Shown here piece after piece: positions 1 to 8,489 of a DNA stretch of 47,975 nt. The DNA is from Elusimicrobiota bacterium (GTDB taxonomy: Bacteria > Elusimicrobiota > Elusimicrobia > UBA1565 > UBA9628). Each line of letters begins with the position of its first letter. Position 1 is the first letter of the stretch. A program made the translations under genes and the position numbers. The stretch is from assembly GCA_016234805.1 (NCBI GenBank), contig JACRNU010000042.1:1-47975 (forward strand). The letters are read 5' to 3'. A model generated the notes under the pieces. It was given only the letters and a program-made list of their open reading frames with translations, ran no database searches and had not been told where the DNA came from.

Positions 1-166
1 CGACTGTGGGCATGTCCCGGCATCCAATGCCCTTCGACCCCCTCGGCGTGGGGCCCTCGGCGGAGGGCTGCCCGCAGATTCAAGCACTTTTCCTTATATG
101 GGCGCACGATGAAACGCGGAAATTAACCTAGGAGCGATGGCATTCACCGGCAAAACAATTTAGGCC
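1..166. other. Non-coding stretch before the pilus promoter
   Basis: No convincing gene is seen here. It may hold the tail or terminator of an upstream gene that lies outside the window; there are GC-rich self-complementary runs around 36-70 but no T-tract. A minute frame of eight codons with a ribosome-binding-like AGGAG in front begins at 137, but it lies upstream of the recognisable promoter and is too short to call. Confidence 0.4.
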
Positions 167-195
167 TTGACAAATCATTCTAGTCCTGCTACTAA
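167..195 (+). promoter_or_regulatory. Sigma-70-type promoter of the pil operon
   Basis: TTGACA at 167-172 is a perfect -35 hexamer. It is followed after 17 nt by TACTAA at 190-195, a fair -10. Transcription would start near 202, giving a leader of about 140 nt before pilM. This is one of the best-matching promoters in the window and lies in a locally AT-rich stretch of an otherwise GC-rich region. Confidence 0.6.
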
Positions 196-208
196 TGTTA
201 GGGTTGTG

Positions 209-332
209 CGACCGGGGGGGATTTTCCGGTCGGGGTTAGCGCAAGAATCGCCGAGTCGACCCGTCCGGAAACGGGCCGGCCAGTGGAGTCGTCTTCTGCT
301 GCCGGTCCTGGCGGGGTCGGCTCGATTTTTTT
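209..332 (+). promoter_or_regulatory. Structured leader with terminator-like hairpin (candidate attenuator)
   Basis: Three hairpins can be drawn. Hairpin 1 pairs 209-215 with 226-232 (7 bp). Hairpin 2 pairs 263-267 with 272-276 around a GAAA tetraloop at 268-271. Hairpin 3 pairs 301-308 with 314-321 (8 bp, two G-U) and is followed by seven T at 326-332, an intrinsic-terminator shape ending 11 nt before pilM. GGGCCGGC at 273-280 can instead pair with the left terminator arm 301-308 (8 bp, one G-U), and 273-276 also sits in hairpin 2, so mutually exclusive terminator and antiterminator folds are possible. I could not match it to a known riboswitch class; GEMM-I signature segments are absent. 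Confidence 0.45.
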
Positions 333-343
333 AGCGGAGAGGC

Positions 344-1492
344 ATGGGACTTCAAAATCTGACGGCGAGTCTCGCTGGGCTGCCGGGCGTCAAGCAGCTG
401 CGCGACAGGTTCGTGGGGCCTGTCGACGTCCTTGGCGTCGACGTCGGCAACTACGCGATCAAGTGCGCGTGGATCAAGGCCGACGGCGGCTCCCTGCGCC
501 TGAAGGCCTGGGGGCACATGCCGCTCGACGTCAAGCCCGACGCGACCCTGGAGCAGAAGAAAGCCCAGACGATCAACGCTCTCAAGGCTTTCCTCATCGA
601 GAAGGGCGTGCCCATCCGCGAGGCCGCCACCGCCGTCTCCGGCAACTCCGTCATCGTGCGCTACGTCAAGTTCCCGAAGCTCACCCGCGCGGAGCTCCAA
701 TCCACGCTGGCCACGGAGGCCGAGCCCTTCATCCCCTTCGACATCAACGAGGTGCAGCTCGGCTTCCATATCCTGGCGGACATCGTCGAAGAGGGCCAGA
801 AGAAGATGGAGACGGTCCTCGTGGCGGCGAAGAAGGAGATCGTCAACGCCCGGCTCGACGTCCTCCAGGGCGCCGGCTTGACGCCCACCATCATCGACGT
901 GGACTCCTTCACGATGGAGAACATGCTCGAGCCGCTGCGCAACCCGAAGGAAACGGGCGCGATCCTCTGCCTCAATCTCGGCCACATGGTGACCAACCTC
1001 TCCATCATCGAGAAGGGGGTCACCCGCGTCGTCCGCGACATCTTCATCTCGGGCAACAGCATGACCAAGGGGATCATGAAGCAGCTGCAGCTCGACTTCG
1101 TCCAGGCCGAGGAGGCCAAGAAGAAGAACGGCATCATCACGGACGCGGGGGAGAAGGAGAAGCTCCTGGCCGCCGGCAACAAGGAGGCCCTGGGCGTGTC
1201 GCAGGCCCTGACCACGGTGGTGAAGGACCTCGTCGCCGAGGTCCACCGGTCGGTCGATTTCTACCTGTCGCAGGGTCCCGAGAGGTCCATCGCCCGCATC
1301 GTCTTGGCCGGCGGGACCGCGCGCGTGAAGAACCTGGACAAGCACCTGTCGGCCGAGGTCAAGGTGCCGGTGCAGGTCCTCGATCCGTTCACCATCTTCA
1401 AAGACCCGCCCAAGGACGTTCCGGAGGAGGTGCGCAGCTCCTTCGGCGTGGCTCTCGGGCTGGGGCTCCGGCGCAACAGGGACTGGCTGTGA
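344..1492 (+). CDS. pilM: Type IV pilus inner-membrane assembly ATPase PilM
   Basis: PilM is a cytoplasmic actin-like (FtsA/ASKHA fold) protein that binds the N-terminus of PilN and links the alignment complex to the pilus motor. The 382-residue length is normal for the family. Near residue 33 the sequence VDVGNYAIKC is the phosphate-1 nucleotide-binding motif, and around residues 325-345 the stretch ARIVLAGGTARVKN is the adenosine-binding motif. The ATG is preceded by GGAGAGG at a good ribosome-binding distance. It is the first gene of a pilMNOPQ operon; its TGA overlaps the GTG of pilN. Expression may be gated by the terminator-like hairpin just upstream. Assignment is strong because the next four genes are in the canonical order. 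Confidence 0.93.
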   Translation: MGLQNLTASLAGLPGVKQLRDRFVGPVDVLGVDVGNYAIKCAWIKADGGSLRLKAWGHMPLDVKPDATLEQKKAQTINALKAFLIEKGVPIREAATAVSGNSVIVRYVKFPKLTRAELQSTLATEAEPFIPFDINEVQLGFHILADIVEEGQKKMETVLVAAKKEIVNARLDVLQGAGLTPTIIDVDSFTMENMLEPLRNPKETGAILCLNLGHMVTNLSIIEKGVTRVVRDIFISGNSMTKGIMKQLQLDFVQAEEAKKKNGIITDAGEKEKLLAAGNKEALGVSQALTTVVKDLVAEVHRSVDFYLSQGPERSIARIVLAGGTARVKNLDKHLSAEVKVPVQVLDPFTIFKDPPKDVPEEVRSSFGVALGLGLRRNRDWL

Positions 1493-2040
1493 TCAAAGTC
1501 AATCTAGTCCCAGCCGACATCCTGGCCAAGGCCCAGCAGAAGCAGCAGGTGTTCCAGTTGGGCGTGGTCGGCGTCGGGGTCCTGGTGGTGGTCGCCTTCA
1601 TCTCGGCCGCGCACTTCACGAAGGCGGTCCGGTTGGAGGCCGAGCAGAAGCAGCAGGAGGCGGAGTACGCCAAGTGGCAGGAAGAAGTCAAGCTCATCGA
1701 GAATCTCGAGAAGCAGGCGGCCGAGCTGCGCAAGAGGCTCACGGTCGTGTCCGACCTGCTCAAGGGAAGGCCCCTGTACGCGCGGTTCATGATGGATGTC
1801 GTCAAGACTCTGCCGGGCGGCGTCTGGGTCAGGTCGATCAACACTTCCAGCGCGGGCAATTCGGTCAAGGTCACGACCAGCGCCGAGGCCACGAGCCCCG
1901 AGGAGATCCGCGAGTGGGTCCGTCGGATGGAGGGGTCCGGCAGATTCTCCGCCGTCGAGATCGGAGCGGTGACCGCGACGACCGCATTGCCCAGGGTTTT
2001 CTCCTTCAACATGACGGGCACCTACACGGCGGAGCTCTGA
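1489..2040 (+). CDS. pilN: Type IV pilus assembly protein PilN
   Basis: A bitopic inner-membrane protein of 183 residues. The start is GTG at 1489, overlapping the pilM stop (GTGA). It gives the family hallmark N-terminus MIKVNLVPADIL, the cytoplasmic tail that docks in PilM. A single membrane helix spans about residues 22-43, followed by a coiled coil rich in Lys/Glu/Gln (about 45-90) and a small periplasmic ferredoxin-like domain. The same frame stays open far upstream inside pilM, but that part is a shadow. PilN dimerises with PilO, encoded next with one intervening base. Length and motif agree with PilN; the call is firm. Confidence 0.92.
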   Translation: MIKVNLVPADILAKAQQKQQVFQLGVVGVGVLVVVAFISAAHFTKAVRLEAEQKQQEAEYAKWQEEVKLIENLEKQAAELRKRLTVVSDLLKGRPLYARFMMDVVKTLPGGVWVRSINTSSAGNSVKVTTSAEATSPEEIREWVRRMEGSGRFSAVEIGAVTATTALPRVFSFNMTGTYTAEL

Positions 2041-2041
2041 C

Positions 2042-2590
2042 ATGAACCTGCCCAAACTGACGAAGCAGCAGCAGCAGATGCTCGCGGCCGGCGTGGTCGG
2101 CCTGGGCGGTCTCGGGTTCGTCTACGTCAAGTTCTTCTGGATCCCCACGTCCGCGCGCATCACGGCCGCTGAAGCGGTTATTTCGGACCTCACGAAGAAG
2201 ATCGCGACGGCCAAGGCCACCGCGGCGCGCAAGCCCAAGCTGCTCGAGGAGCTCGGCATGCTCAACGAGGCGGCTCTCGAGGCGGAGAAGCGTCTGCCGA
2301 AGACGAAGTCGTTCCCCGACATCCTGGTCACCGTGCAGGCCCTGGCGAAGAATAGCGACGTGCTTCTCCGGAGCCTGAGCCCCATGGCCCAGAGGGGCCA
2401 GACATACTACACGGAGCTGCCCTACGGCGTCGGGGTCTCCGGCTCCTACCACAGCATCGGGAAGTTCCTGGCGAGCCTCGCCTTGGAGGAGAGGATCTAT
2501 AATGTCGCCAATGTCAGCTATACGGCCCCCGATGAAAAGGGGACAGTGACGGTCACCTTCATCTTGACCTCCTATCAATACAAGGGATGA
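2042..2590 (+). CDS. pilO: Type IV pilus assembly protein PilO
   Basis: A 182-residue partner of PilN in the inner-membrane alignment subcomplex. It has a short Lys/Gln-rich cytoplasmic N-terminus, one membrane helix at about residues 14-33, a periplasmic coiled coil (about 40-90) and a C-terminal domain with the FLASLALEERIYNVANVSYT region typical of PilO. ATG lies two bases after the pilN stop; its stop overlaps the pilP ATG (ATGA). Sequence conservation in this family is low, so identification leans on topology plus operon position. Confidence 0.88.
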   Translation: MNLPKLTKQQQQMLAAGVVGLGGLGFVYVKFFWIPTSARITAAEAVISDLTKKIATAKATAARKPKLLEELGMLNEAALEAEKRLPKTKSFPDILVTVQALAKNSDVLLRSLSPMAQRGQTYYTELPYGVGVSGSYHSIGKFLASLALEERIYNVANVSYTAPDEKGTVTVTFILTSYQYKG

Positions 2591-3087
2591 GCATGCATAC
2601 GGCGCGCGTGGCGTGGATGTCGGTCTTGGCGGCCGCTGGAGCGGCCTCGCCCTGCTTCGCGCAGGCGCCCGGGGCGCCGGCCTCCCCGAAGCCCGCGGCC
2701 GCGGAGGTCCGGTCTTCGACCGCGGCAGCCACCGCCGAGAGCCTCTATTCCGTGGGGAAGATGCGAGACCCGTTCACGAAGGCTGCCGAAGGGGGGGCCG
2801 CGCCGGCGGGGGGCTGCAAGGATGAGGATTTCAGCATCCACCAGCTGACACTGAAAGCCATGATGAAGGATCCCAAGGCGGATTTCGCCCTCCTGTCGGA
2901 CTCTTGCGGCAAAAACTTCATTTTCAGCGCCGGCCGCCTTTATAAGAACGCGGTCCTCAAGAGGAACCTCGTCGCGGGCGTTTCCGGGAAGATGGGCATC
3001 GGCCAGAAGACGCTCACGCTCCAGACCGCGGAGAAGGATGTCCAGGTCTTGCGCCTTGGAGAGGAAGAGGAGAAGGAGTCACCATGA
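2587..3087 (+). CDS. pilP: Type IV pilus assembly protein PilP
   Basis: A 166-residue exported protein connecting the PilNO complex to the PilQ secretin. Residues 1-26 form a signal peptide ending CFAQA. A clear lipobox is lacking (the residues before Cys are Ala-Ser-Pro), unlike classical PilP lipoproteins, so it may be released by signal peptidase I. A flexible Ala/Pro-rich linker is followed by the motif SVGKMRDPFTK at about residue 55 (the 'RDPF' signature near the PilN/O-binding region) and a C-terminal beta-rich domain. ATG overlaps the pilO stop and the gene's own stop overlaps the pilQ start (ATGA). A second ATG at 2593 is an alternative start. Confidence 0.85.
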   Translation: MSMHTARVAWMSVLAAAGAASPCFAQAPGAPASPKPAAAEVRSSTAAATAESLYSVGKMRDPFTKAAEGGAAPAGGCKDEDFSIHQLTLKAMMKDPKADFALLSDSCGKNFIFSAGRLYKNAVLKRNLVAGVSGKMGIGQKTLTLQTAEKDVQVLRLGEEEEKESP

Positions 3088-5321
3088 GAACATTCTTGAC
3101 CAAAGCGGCCGCGACTCTCCTGGCCTGGTGCCTGATGTGGCCGCAGGGGCTCGCGTTCGCGGCCGCCCCGGCCGGAGGGCAGGGGGAGCTCGACGCCCTG
3201 CTGAAGTCCTCCAAGCCCAAGGTCGTCGTCTTCGACGGGATCGAGGTCTCCGACGACCGCATCACGATGAAGCTCAGCGGCACGGCCAAGCATCAGACGC
3301 AGCTCCTCAGCGACCCCCCGCGCATCCTCGTCGACCTGTATGGGACCGACTATCAGGTCGGGGTCAAGGTCATCCCCGGCAAGGGCAGCCGCATCAAAGG
3401 CGTCCGCGGCAACCAGTACAAAGGGGCTCCGGACATGGTCTCCCGGATCGTGGTGGATTTGAGCGAGGCGATGCCGTATTCGGTTGGGCACGACGGGAAC
3501 AATCTGGTGGTCTTGCTGGTCGCGGACGGTGAAGCCCCTGCCGGGGAAAAGCAGGCCCCGGCCGCGGTCGAGGCCAAGGCCGAGCCGGTCAAGGCCGCGG
3601 TTGAGGCCAAGGCCGAGCCGGCTAAGTCCGAAGCGGCCAAGACCGTCGCGGTCAAGACCGTCGCGGTCAAGACCGAAGCGCCCAAAGCCGCCGCGGTCAA
3701 AACCGAGGATGCCAAGGCCGTCGCGGTTCCGGCGGAAAAGAAAGCGGAGGCTCCCAAAGCTGCCGTGGCGGCGGCCAAGCCGGTCGAGGCGGCGGCGGAG
3801 GTCAAGGATGCTCCCGCGGCCCCGGCGCGCCCCACGGTGGTCGTGCCCAAGCCCCAGCCCAAGAAAGCCGTCGTGGTCGCGCAGATGCCGCCGATGAGCC
3901 TCCCGCTGGCCGGCCAGCCGGCCGCGCCGTCGGCGGAACGGGATGCGCCGGTCAGCGCCGGCGCGAGGTGCAAGGCGCAGCAAGGCGCGGACCTCTTGAG
4001 CCGCCTGCCTTGCGACCTGGTGGACCTCGACTTCGACAACACCCCGCTCAAGGACATCCTGGCGCTCCTCTCCGCCAAGACCAAGATCAACATCATCAGC
4101 GGCCCTGAGGTCGCGGGCAACCTGACCCTGCATCTCAAGGGAGTGCCTTTCGACGAGGCTTTCCGCACGATCATGACCATGGCGGGCCTGACCACCCTGC
4201 AGGTGGGAGACAACATCCTGCGGGTGCTCACCCCGGCCTCCATGACCGCGGCCCAGGCCAGCGCGACCAACATGACGAAGGTCATCACCCTGCGCTACAG
4301 CAAGGCTGCGGAACTGCTGCCCGCGCTGTCCGGGGTCCGCGCCGCCGAAGGCCGCAAGGGGTCCGCCATCGTCGACGAGAAGAGCAACTCCCTCATCCTG
4401 ACGGATTCCATGGAGGGGATGGCCTCGATGGAGAGGCTCATCGCCAGGCTCGACGAGATCCCGAAGCAGGTCCTCATCGAGACGAAGATCGTCGAGGTCA
4501 ATCTGAACAACCGGGTCGATTTCGGCATCAAGTGGGACATCTACAAGACCCAGACCGGCGAGTTCCTGGGTCAGCAGGGGCTGACCACCATCGGCTCGCG
4601 CCTCGGCCAGACCGAGACCCTGACCTCGCAGAGCATCGTGCACGACAACGTCGACCAAGGCGGGGAAGCGGCCGGCTGGGCCCGGCATAACGCGACGCCT
4701 CAGCGACAGCCCGGCGACGGGGGCCTCGGGACCGGGGTGGACCTCCTCCCCGGGGGCGCCTTGGGCATGCTCACGATCGGCCGGGTCACGAACAACTACT
4801 TCCTGAACATGCAGGTGGGCGCCTTGGCGCAGCAGGGAAGGCTCAAGGTCCTTTCCGACCCGAAGATCGCCACCCTGAACAACAAGACCGCGGTGATCAA
4901 TGTCACGGACCAGATCCCGTATGACGTCTCCACGCTGAGCGCCAACGGGACGGTCTCCCGCAACATCGCGTTCATCGCCATGGGCATCACGCTGAGCGTG
5001 ACGCCCATCATCAGCGCGGACGAGAGCCGCATCACCCTGGACATCAACCCCGAGGTGAGCAATCCTTCCGGCAGCTCGGGTTCGGTCTCGGGCGCGCCGA
5101 GCACCTCGCGGAAGTCGGTCAAGACCATGGTGATCGTCAAGGACGGCGAGACCGTGGTCATCGGCGGCCTGATCACGGACCGGAAGGACACCAACATCAA
5201 CAAGATCCCGATCCTCGGGGACATCCCGGTCCTGGGCTGGCTTTTCAAGAAGAAGTTCGAGTCGCGCACGCGCGTGGAGCTCCTGATCTTCGTCACGCCC
5301 AGGGTCATCAAGGACTCCTGA
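3084..5321 (+). CDS. pilQ: Type IV pilus secretin PilQ
   Basis: The outer-membrane secretin through which the pilus fibre passes; 745 residues. In order: signal peptide (about 1-28), one AMIN domain (about 45-150, peptidoglycan binding), a long Ala/Lys/Glu/Val/Pro-rich linker (about 155-285) made of degenerate VEAKAEP- and AVKTEAPK-like repeats, an STN/N0 domain (about 310-375), a secretin N1 domain (about 395-460), and the secretin barrel domain ending with the family motifs VIGGLITDRK, IPILGDIPVLGWLFK and ELLIFVTPRVI. Start ATG overlaps the pilP stop. The linker repeats are a likely site of slippage or length variation. No pilin, PilB/T or PilC genes are in the window. Confidence 0.95.
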   Translation: MRTFLTKAAATLLAWCLMWPQGLAFAAAPAGGQGELDALLKSSKPKVVVFDGIEVSDDRITMKLSGTAKHQTQLLSDPPRILVDLYGTDYQVGVKVIPGKGSRIKGVRGNQYKGAPDMVSRIVVDLSEAMPYSVGHDGNNLVVLLVADGEAPAGEKQAPAAVEAKAEPVKAAVEAKAEPAKSEAAKTVAVKTVAVKTEAPKAAAVKTEDAKAVAVPAEKKAEAPKAAVAAAKPVEAAAEVKDAPAAPARPTVVVPKPQPKKAVVVAQMPPMSLPLAGQPAAPSAERDAPVSAGARCKAQQGADLLSRLPCDLVDLDFDNTPLKDILALLSAKTKINIISGPEVAGNLTLHLKGVPFDEAFRTIMTMAGLTTLQVGDNILRVLTPASMTAAQASATNMTKVITLRYSKAAELLPALSGVRAAEGRKGSAIVDEKSNSLILTDSMEGMASMERLIARLDEIPKQVLIETKIVEVNLNNRVDFGIKWDIYKTQTGEFLGQQGLTTIGSRLGQTETLTSQSIVHDNVDQGGEAAGWARHNATPQRQPGDGGLGTGVDLLPGGALGMLTIGRVTNNYFLNMQVGALAQQGRLKVLSDPKIATLNNKTAVINVTDQIPYDVSTLSANGTVSRNIAFIAMGITLSVTPIISADESRITLDINPEVSNPSGSSGSVSGAPSTSRKSVKTMVIVKDGETVVIGGLITDRKDTNINKIPILGDIPVLGWLFKKKFESRTRVELLIFVTPRVIKDS

Positions 5322-5370
5322 GCTCCCATCGACGCTCGTTCCGGGGTCGGGGGTCGGTTCCCGTGCTTCC

Positions 5371-6441
5371 ATGTGGGCGCTGATCGGTCTGCTCGCCGCG
5401 GCCGGGCCTCTCCTGCGGGGGGCCGTGGACCTCTGGGCGCAGACCCTGCTGCTGGCCGCTGTCACGGCCGGGACCGCGCTGTGGCTCAGCGCCCGGATCG
5501 CAGGGGGCCAGGTTCCCGCGCCGCAGTGGGGTGTCCTGGCCTGGGCCGGCGCGTTGGCATTCCTCGGGTGGCTTGCCGCGGGGGCTGGTCCCCTGGCGGC
5601 TTACGGGCTTGCGGAGTGGAGGTGGCGGCTCGGAGGCTTGTGGGTGTTCGTGACCCTGGCCGCGGTCTCCGAGGATGGCCGCGATCGCGTGGATGCCGCC
5701 ATCCACGCCGCGGCCTGGGCCCTGGTGCTCCTCATCTTCTGGCAGGGATTCATGGAGGGCCGCGGCCGGCCCTCTGACGGCGTCCTCAAGGAATACGTGT
5801 TCTCGGGCGCGGGCCTCTTCTTCCTGCCCCTGGCGGCCAGGAGACGCGACTACCTTCTGCTGTCCGCGCTCTTGGCAGGCATGCTCTGGAACGGGAGCGG
5901 AGCGGCGTGGCTGGCCCTGGCCCTGGCCCTGCTGGCCCTGCGTCCGCGGCAGAAGACATCCCGGGTCCTCTCCGGGGCATTGGCCGCGGTCTGCGCGGCC
6001 GCTTTCGTCGTCAAGCTCGGGGACCCGGCGGTCCAGGCTCAGCGGCCCTGGACCGGTTGGGGCCCTGGAGCCTTTGCCCAGCTCCTGACCCTGCTGTTCT
6101 TCGGGGGCAGCGGGTTCTTCCTGCTGGCGGGCAGGACGCACCGGACCTTCGGGGCCATGGCCGTGTTCATCCAGTCCCTATGGTGCCCGACGCTGTCCAT
6201 CCCCGCGAACTTCTGGCTTTTCTCCTACTGCGCCGGCTCCTCGATCAAGCCCGTGTCCCGGCTGATCGAGGTCCCGCCGCGCTGGAGGCTGCCGGCGATC
6301 ATCCTGGTCCTCGGCTCGGGCGCGCTCCTTTCGACCGGGCTTTGGGACGCCTGGCAGGCCGACCGGCTCAGGGCCATGGCCGCGGCCGACGCCCTTCGCC
6401 GCGGAGCCGGCTTCTGCCCCTCGCTTGGCGCCTCTCGCTGA
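5371..6441 (+). CDS. O-antigen ligase-like polytopic membrane protein
   Basis: A 356-residue, strongly hydrophobic protein with about nine or ten predicted membrane segments. The motif WTGWGPGAF near residue 230 followed by a hydrophobic QLLTLLFFGG segment resembles the Wzy_C/O-antigen ligase signature (a G-x-G-P-G-x-F periplasmic loop before a membrane helix). The protein is shorter than typical WaaL/Wzy, and the expected large His-containing periplasmic loop is not obvious. It starts 50 nt after pilQ with no strong ribosome binding site. Because pilin O-oligosaccharyltransferases (TfpO/PilO of Pseudomonas) belong to this superfamily and lie next to pilus genes, a role in pilin or surface glycosylation is a reasonable inference, not shown. 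Confidence 0.55.
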   Translation: MWALIGLLAAAGPLLRGAVDLWAQTLLLAAVTAGTALWLSARIAGGQVPAPQWGVLAWAGALAFLGWLAAGAGPLAAYGLAEWRWRLGGLWVFVTLAAVSEDGRDRVDAAIHAAAWALVLLIFWQGFMEGRGRPSDGVLKEYVFSGAGLFFLPLAARRRDYLLLSALLAGMLWNGSGAAWLALALALLALRPRQKTSRVLSGALAAVCAAAFVVKLGDPAVQAQRPWTGWGPGAFAQLLTLLFFGGSGFFLLAGRTHRTFGAMAVFIQSLWCPTLSIPANFWLFSYCAGSSIKPVSRLIEVPPRWRLPAIILVLGSGALLSTGLWDAWQADRLRAMAAADALRRGAGFCPSLGASR

Positions 6442-6466
6442 TTTGCTATCTTGTCCGCGGACAACC

Positions 6467-8470
6467 ATGAAGACCTTCCGTCTGGAGCGCGATGCCGCGG
6501 CCGCGCTGTTCTTCGCGGGCGCGGCGCTCCTGCTGGTCCTGCCGCCGCTCTTAGCAGGCAGGGCTCCGTTCTGGGGGGACCTCACCTATCTCCATCACCC
6601 GTGGAGGGCCCTGCCGGCTCAGCTCATCCAGTCGGGGAGGCTTCCTCTCTGGAACCCGTTCGTCTACTTCGGCATGCCCATGGCGGCCTCCATGCAGGGC
6701 GCGTCCTTTTATCCGATGACCCTGTTGTTCCACTTGTTCGGCTTCCCCACAGCCCTGGCGATGTTCCATCTTTTCCACTACTGGCTGGCAGGCTGGCTCA
6801 TGTACCTCTGGCTGCGCTCCTTGCGCCTTTCCACGCTGGCCTGCCTGGCAGGAGGAGCGGCCTACGCTTTGGGCGGCCTCATGCTGAGCCGGATGCAGTT
6901 CCTCAACCACCTGGCGGTCTTGAGCCTCGCTCCAAGCCTCCTGCTCTTCTTCGGCCGGCCCGCGCTGCTGTCCTTGGCCCTGGGGCTCGCGTTCCTGGCA
7001 GGCTACCCGGTCTTCCTGCCCGGGCTGGCGCTCTCGGCCTGGGCGCTGAGGTTCGTCTTGAAGAAGCCTGGGGATCGGGCTGGACTGCGGCGCGACGCCG
7101 CGGGTTGGCTTTTAGCCGGGTTCGGGGCCATGGCCATGACCGCTTTCATTCTTTTGCCTGCCCTGGAGTTGGCCATGGACTGCCGCAGGAGCGCGGGCAT
7201 GGGCCTTGCGGAGACGCTCAAATGGGGCTTTGAACCCAAGGACCTGGCCCAGTGGGTCAGCCCGCTCTTGTCAGCCTCCTTCGATCCCGCGTCAGGCTGG
7301 TGGAAGTGCTGCTACCTGGGGTTCGCGGGCTGGCTGGCCGTAGGCCTGGGCTTGCGGGCATTGACCTGGAAGAAGGCCGCGGGCTTGGCGCTCATCTTCG
7401 GGGTTGTCGCGTTCCTTGCCTTGGGAGGATCGACCCCTGCCTCCTTGGCGGTCTGGAAGCATCTTCCGGCTCTCAAGCATGTCCGTTACCCGGGAAACCT
7501 CACCTACCTGGCCCTGCCCTGCCTGGCGATCCTGGTCGCTGCCGGCGTGGAGGCTCTGAGGAGATCCGGCCCTGGCCGGATACAGTACGGCCATGTTTGG
7601 GCCGGGTTGTTGGCCTTGGCTGTGGCCGCTGAACTCTCGATATACGCTTTTCGCGCCATGCCCGAGGCCGGCCGCGACCTCTTCTCCTCCCCGGGCCCGC
7701 TGGTGCGCAAGCTCCAGGCTTCTCTCGGAGGGGAGCGCTATCTTCTTTCGCCTTTGGCTCTGGAATCCAATGTGGGCTGGGGCGTTCGGGATTGGAAGTG
7801 GCGGCTCTACGGAATGACCAACGCGCCGTTCCGGCTCCCATCAGCCGGGAATTTCGGCGAGCCCTTGGCGCCCAGGGGAGCCTACGCGTTCATGGACCTG
7901 CTCTACAATCAGCCCGGGGCGGAGTACGCGAGCCGGCTCTTCCGTTGGTGCGGAGTCAGCATGCTCCTGACCCCGGGTGAGCTTCCCGCTGCCAAAAAGG
8001 GGGAACTGGTCCACGAAGGCAAGACCCTCTGGGAGATCTACCGTCTGGGGGGCATCAGCCGGGCATACTGGTTCGGCGAGGCAGCCGGCTTTGCCCTGCC
8101 CGAGGCGATCCCTGATGCCATGGATGCCGGCCGCTTGAGCCGCCTGCCTCTTGGAAGGCCTGTTGTCCTGCGAAGGTCTCGCGAGGACAGGTTCGTGGTG
8201 GAAGGCGCTGCTTCTGAACCGGGTTGGGTCTATGCGGCTGAGCCATTCTACCCTGGGTGGGAGGCTTTTCTTGAGACAGGATACTCTCTTGAGCCGGTCC
8301 TGCCCATTCGGGCCCTGTCCGCTTTCCAGAAGGTGCGTGTCCCGGCAGGGGCGTTTCGTCTGCGCTTCAGGTACGACCCGTGGACCTGGAAGCTGGGTCT
8401 GTGCCTGACCCTCGCCTCTCTGATGGGCTTCTGCCTTTATTGGTACAATCACCTGCTTCGGTGCCGGTAA
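6467..8470 (+). CDS. YfhO-family membrane protein (first copy)
   Basis: A 667-residue polytopic protein with about 10-12 membrane helices and a soluble C-terminal part. Diagnostic YfhO-family sequence is present: an aspartate-containing first loop (FWGDLTYLHHPWR), then LPLWNPFVYFGMP with nearby FYP, and the C-terminal YAAEPFYPGWEA motif. YfhO proteins are GT-C-like membrane enzymes or accessory proteins in glycosylation of cell-surface polymers. I chose ATG at 6467 (MKTFRLERD); the frame is open 14 codons further upstream only to a TTG that overlaps the preceding gene. It is followed by a paralogous gene after a short hairpin-bearing gap. Confidence 0.75.
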   Translation: MKTFRLERDAAAALFFAGAALLLVLPPLLAGRAPFWGDLTYLHHPWRALPAQLIQSGRLPLWNPFVYFGMPMAASMQGASFYPMTLLFHLFGFPTALAMFHLFHYWLAGWLMYLWLRSLRLSTLACLAGGAAYALGGLMLSRMQFLNHLAVLSLAPSLLLFFGRPALLSLALGLAFLAGYPVFLPGLALSAWALRFVLKKPGDRAGLRRDAAGWLLAGFGAMAMTAFILLPALELAMDCRRSAGMGLAETLKWGFEPKDLAQWVSPLLSASFDPASGWWKCCYLGFAGWLAVGLGLRALTWKKAAGLALIFGVVAFLALGGSTPASLAVWKHLPALKHVRYPGNLTYLALPCLAILVAAGVEALRRSGPGRIQYGHVWAGLLALAVAAELSIYAFRAMPEAGRDLFSSPGPLVRKLQASLGGERYLLSPLALESNVGWGVRDWKWRLYGMTNAPFRLPSAGNFGEPLAPRGAYAFMDLLYNQPGAEYASRLFRWCGVSMLLTPGELPAAKKGELVHEGKTLWEIYRLGGISRAYWFGEAAGFALPEAIPDAMDAGRLSRLPLGRPVVLRRSREDRFVVEGAASEPGWVYAAEPFYPGWEAFLETGYSLEPVLPIRALSAFQKVRVPAGAFRLRFRYDPWTWKLGLCLTLASLMGFCLYWYNHLLRCR

Positions 8471-8482
8471 TCTCCGGCACCG
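8459..8482 (+). terminator. Hairpin spanning the stop codon between the two yfhO-like genes
   Basis: CGGTGCCGG at 8459-8467 pairs perfectly with CCGGCACCG at 8474-8482 across a 6-nt loop that contains the TAA stop of the upstream gene. Only a short CTTTGC follows, so full termination is doubtful; it may be an attenuating or mRNA-stabilising stem inside the operon. Confidence 0.4.
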
Positions 8483-8489
8483 GCTTTGC

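Noticed and set aside
209-332. GEMM-I (cyclic dinucleotide) riboswitch identity for the pil leader
   Set aside because: The GCACAGGGCAAACC-like and GCAAAGCC-like conserved segments are absent, although a GAAA tetraloop and a terminator are present. Kept only as an unclassified attenuator candidate.
283-1488. In-frame N-terminal extension of pilN giving a 585-residue protein
   Set aside because: The extension is the +2 shadow of pilM; PilN's conserved N-terminus begins at GTG 1489 with stop-start overlap.
3541-3870. CRISPR-like or tandem-repeat array
   Set aside because: The repeats are degenerate, in frame and encode the PilQ linker; there are no spacers.
2940-5465. Long minus-strand open frame (about 840 codons) opposite pilQ
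   Set aside because: Composition is Arg/Gly/Asp-rich antisense shadow of a GC-rich gene, with no motif; the plus strand encodes a full-length secretin.
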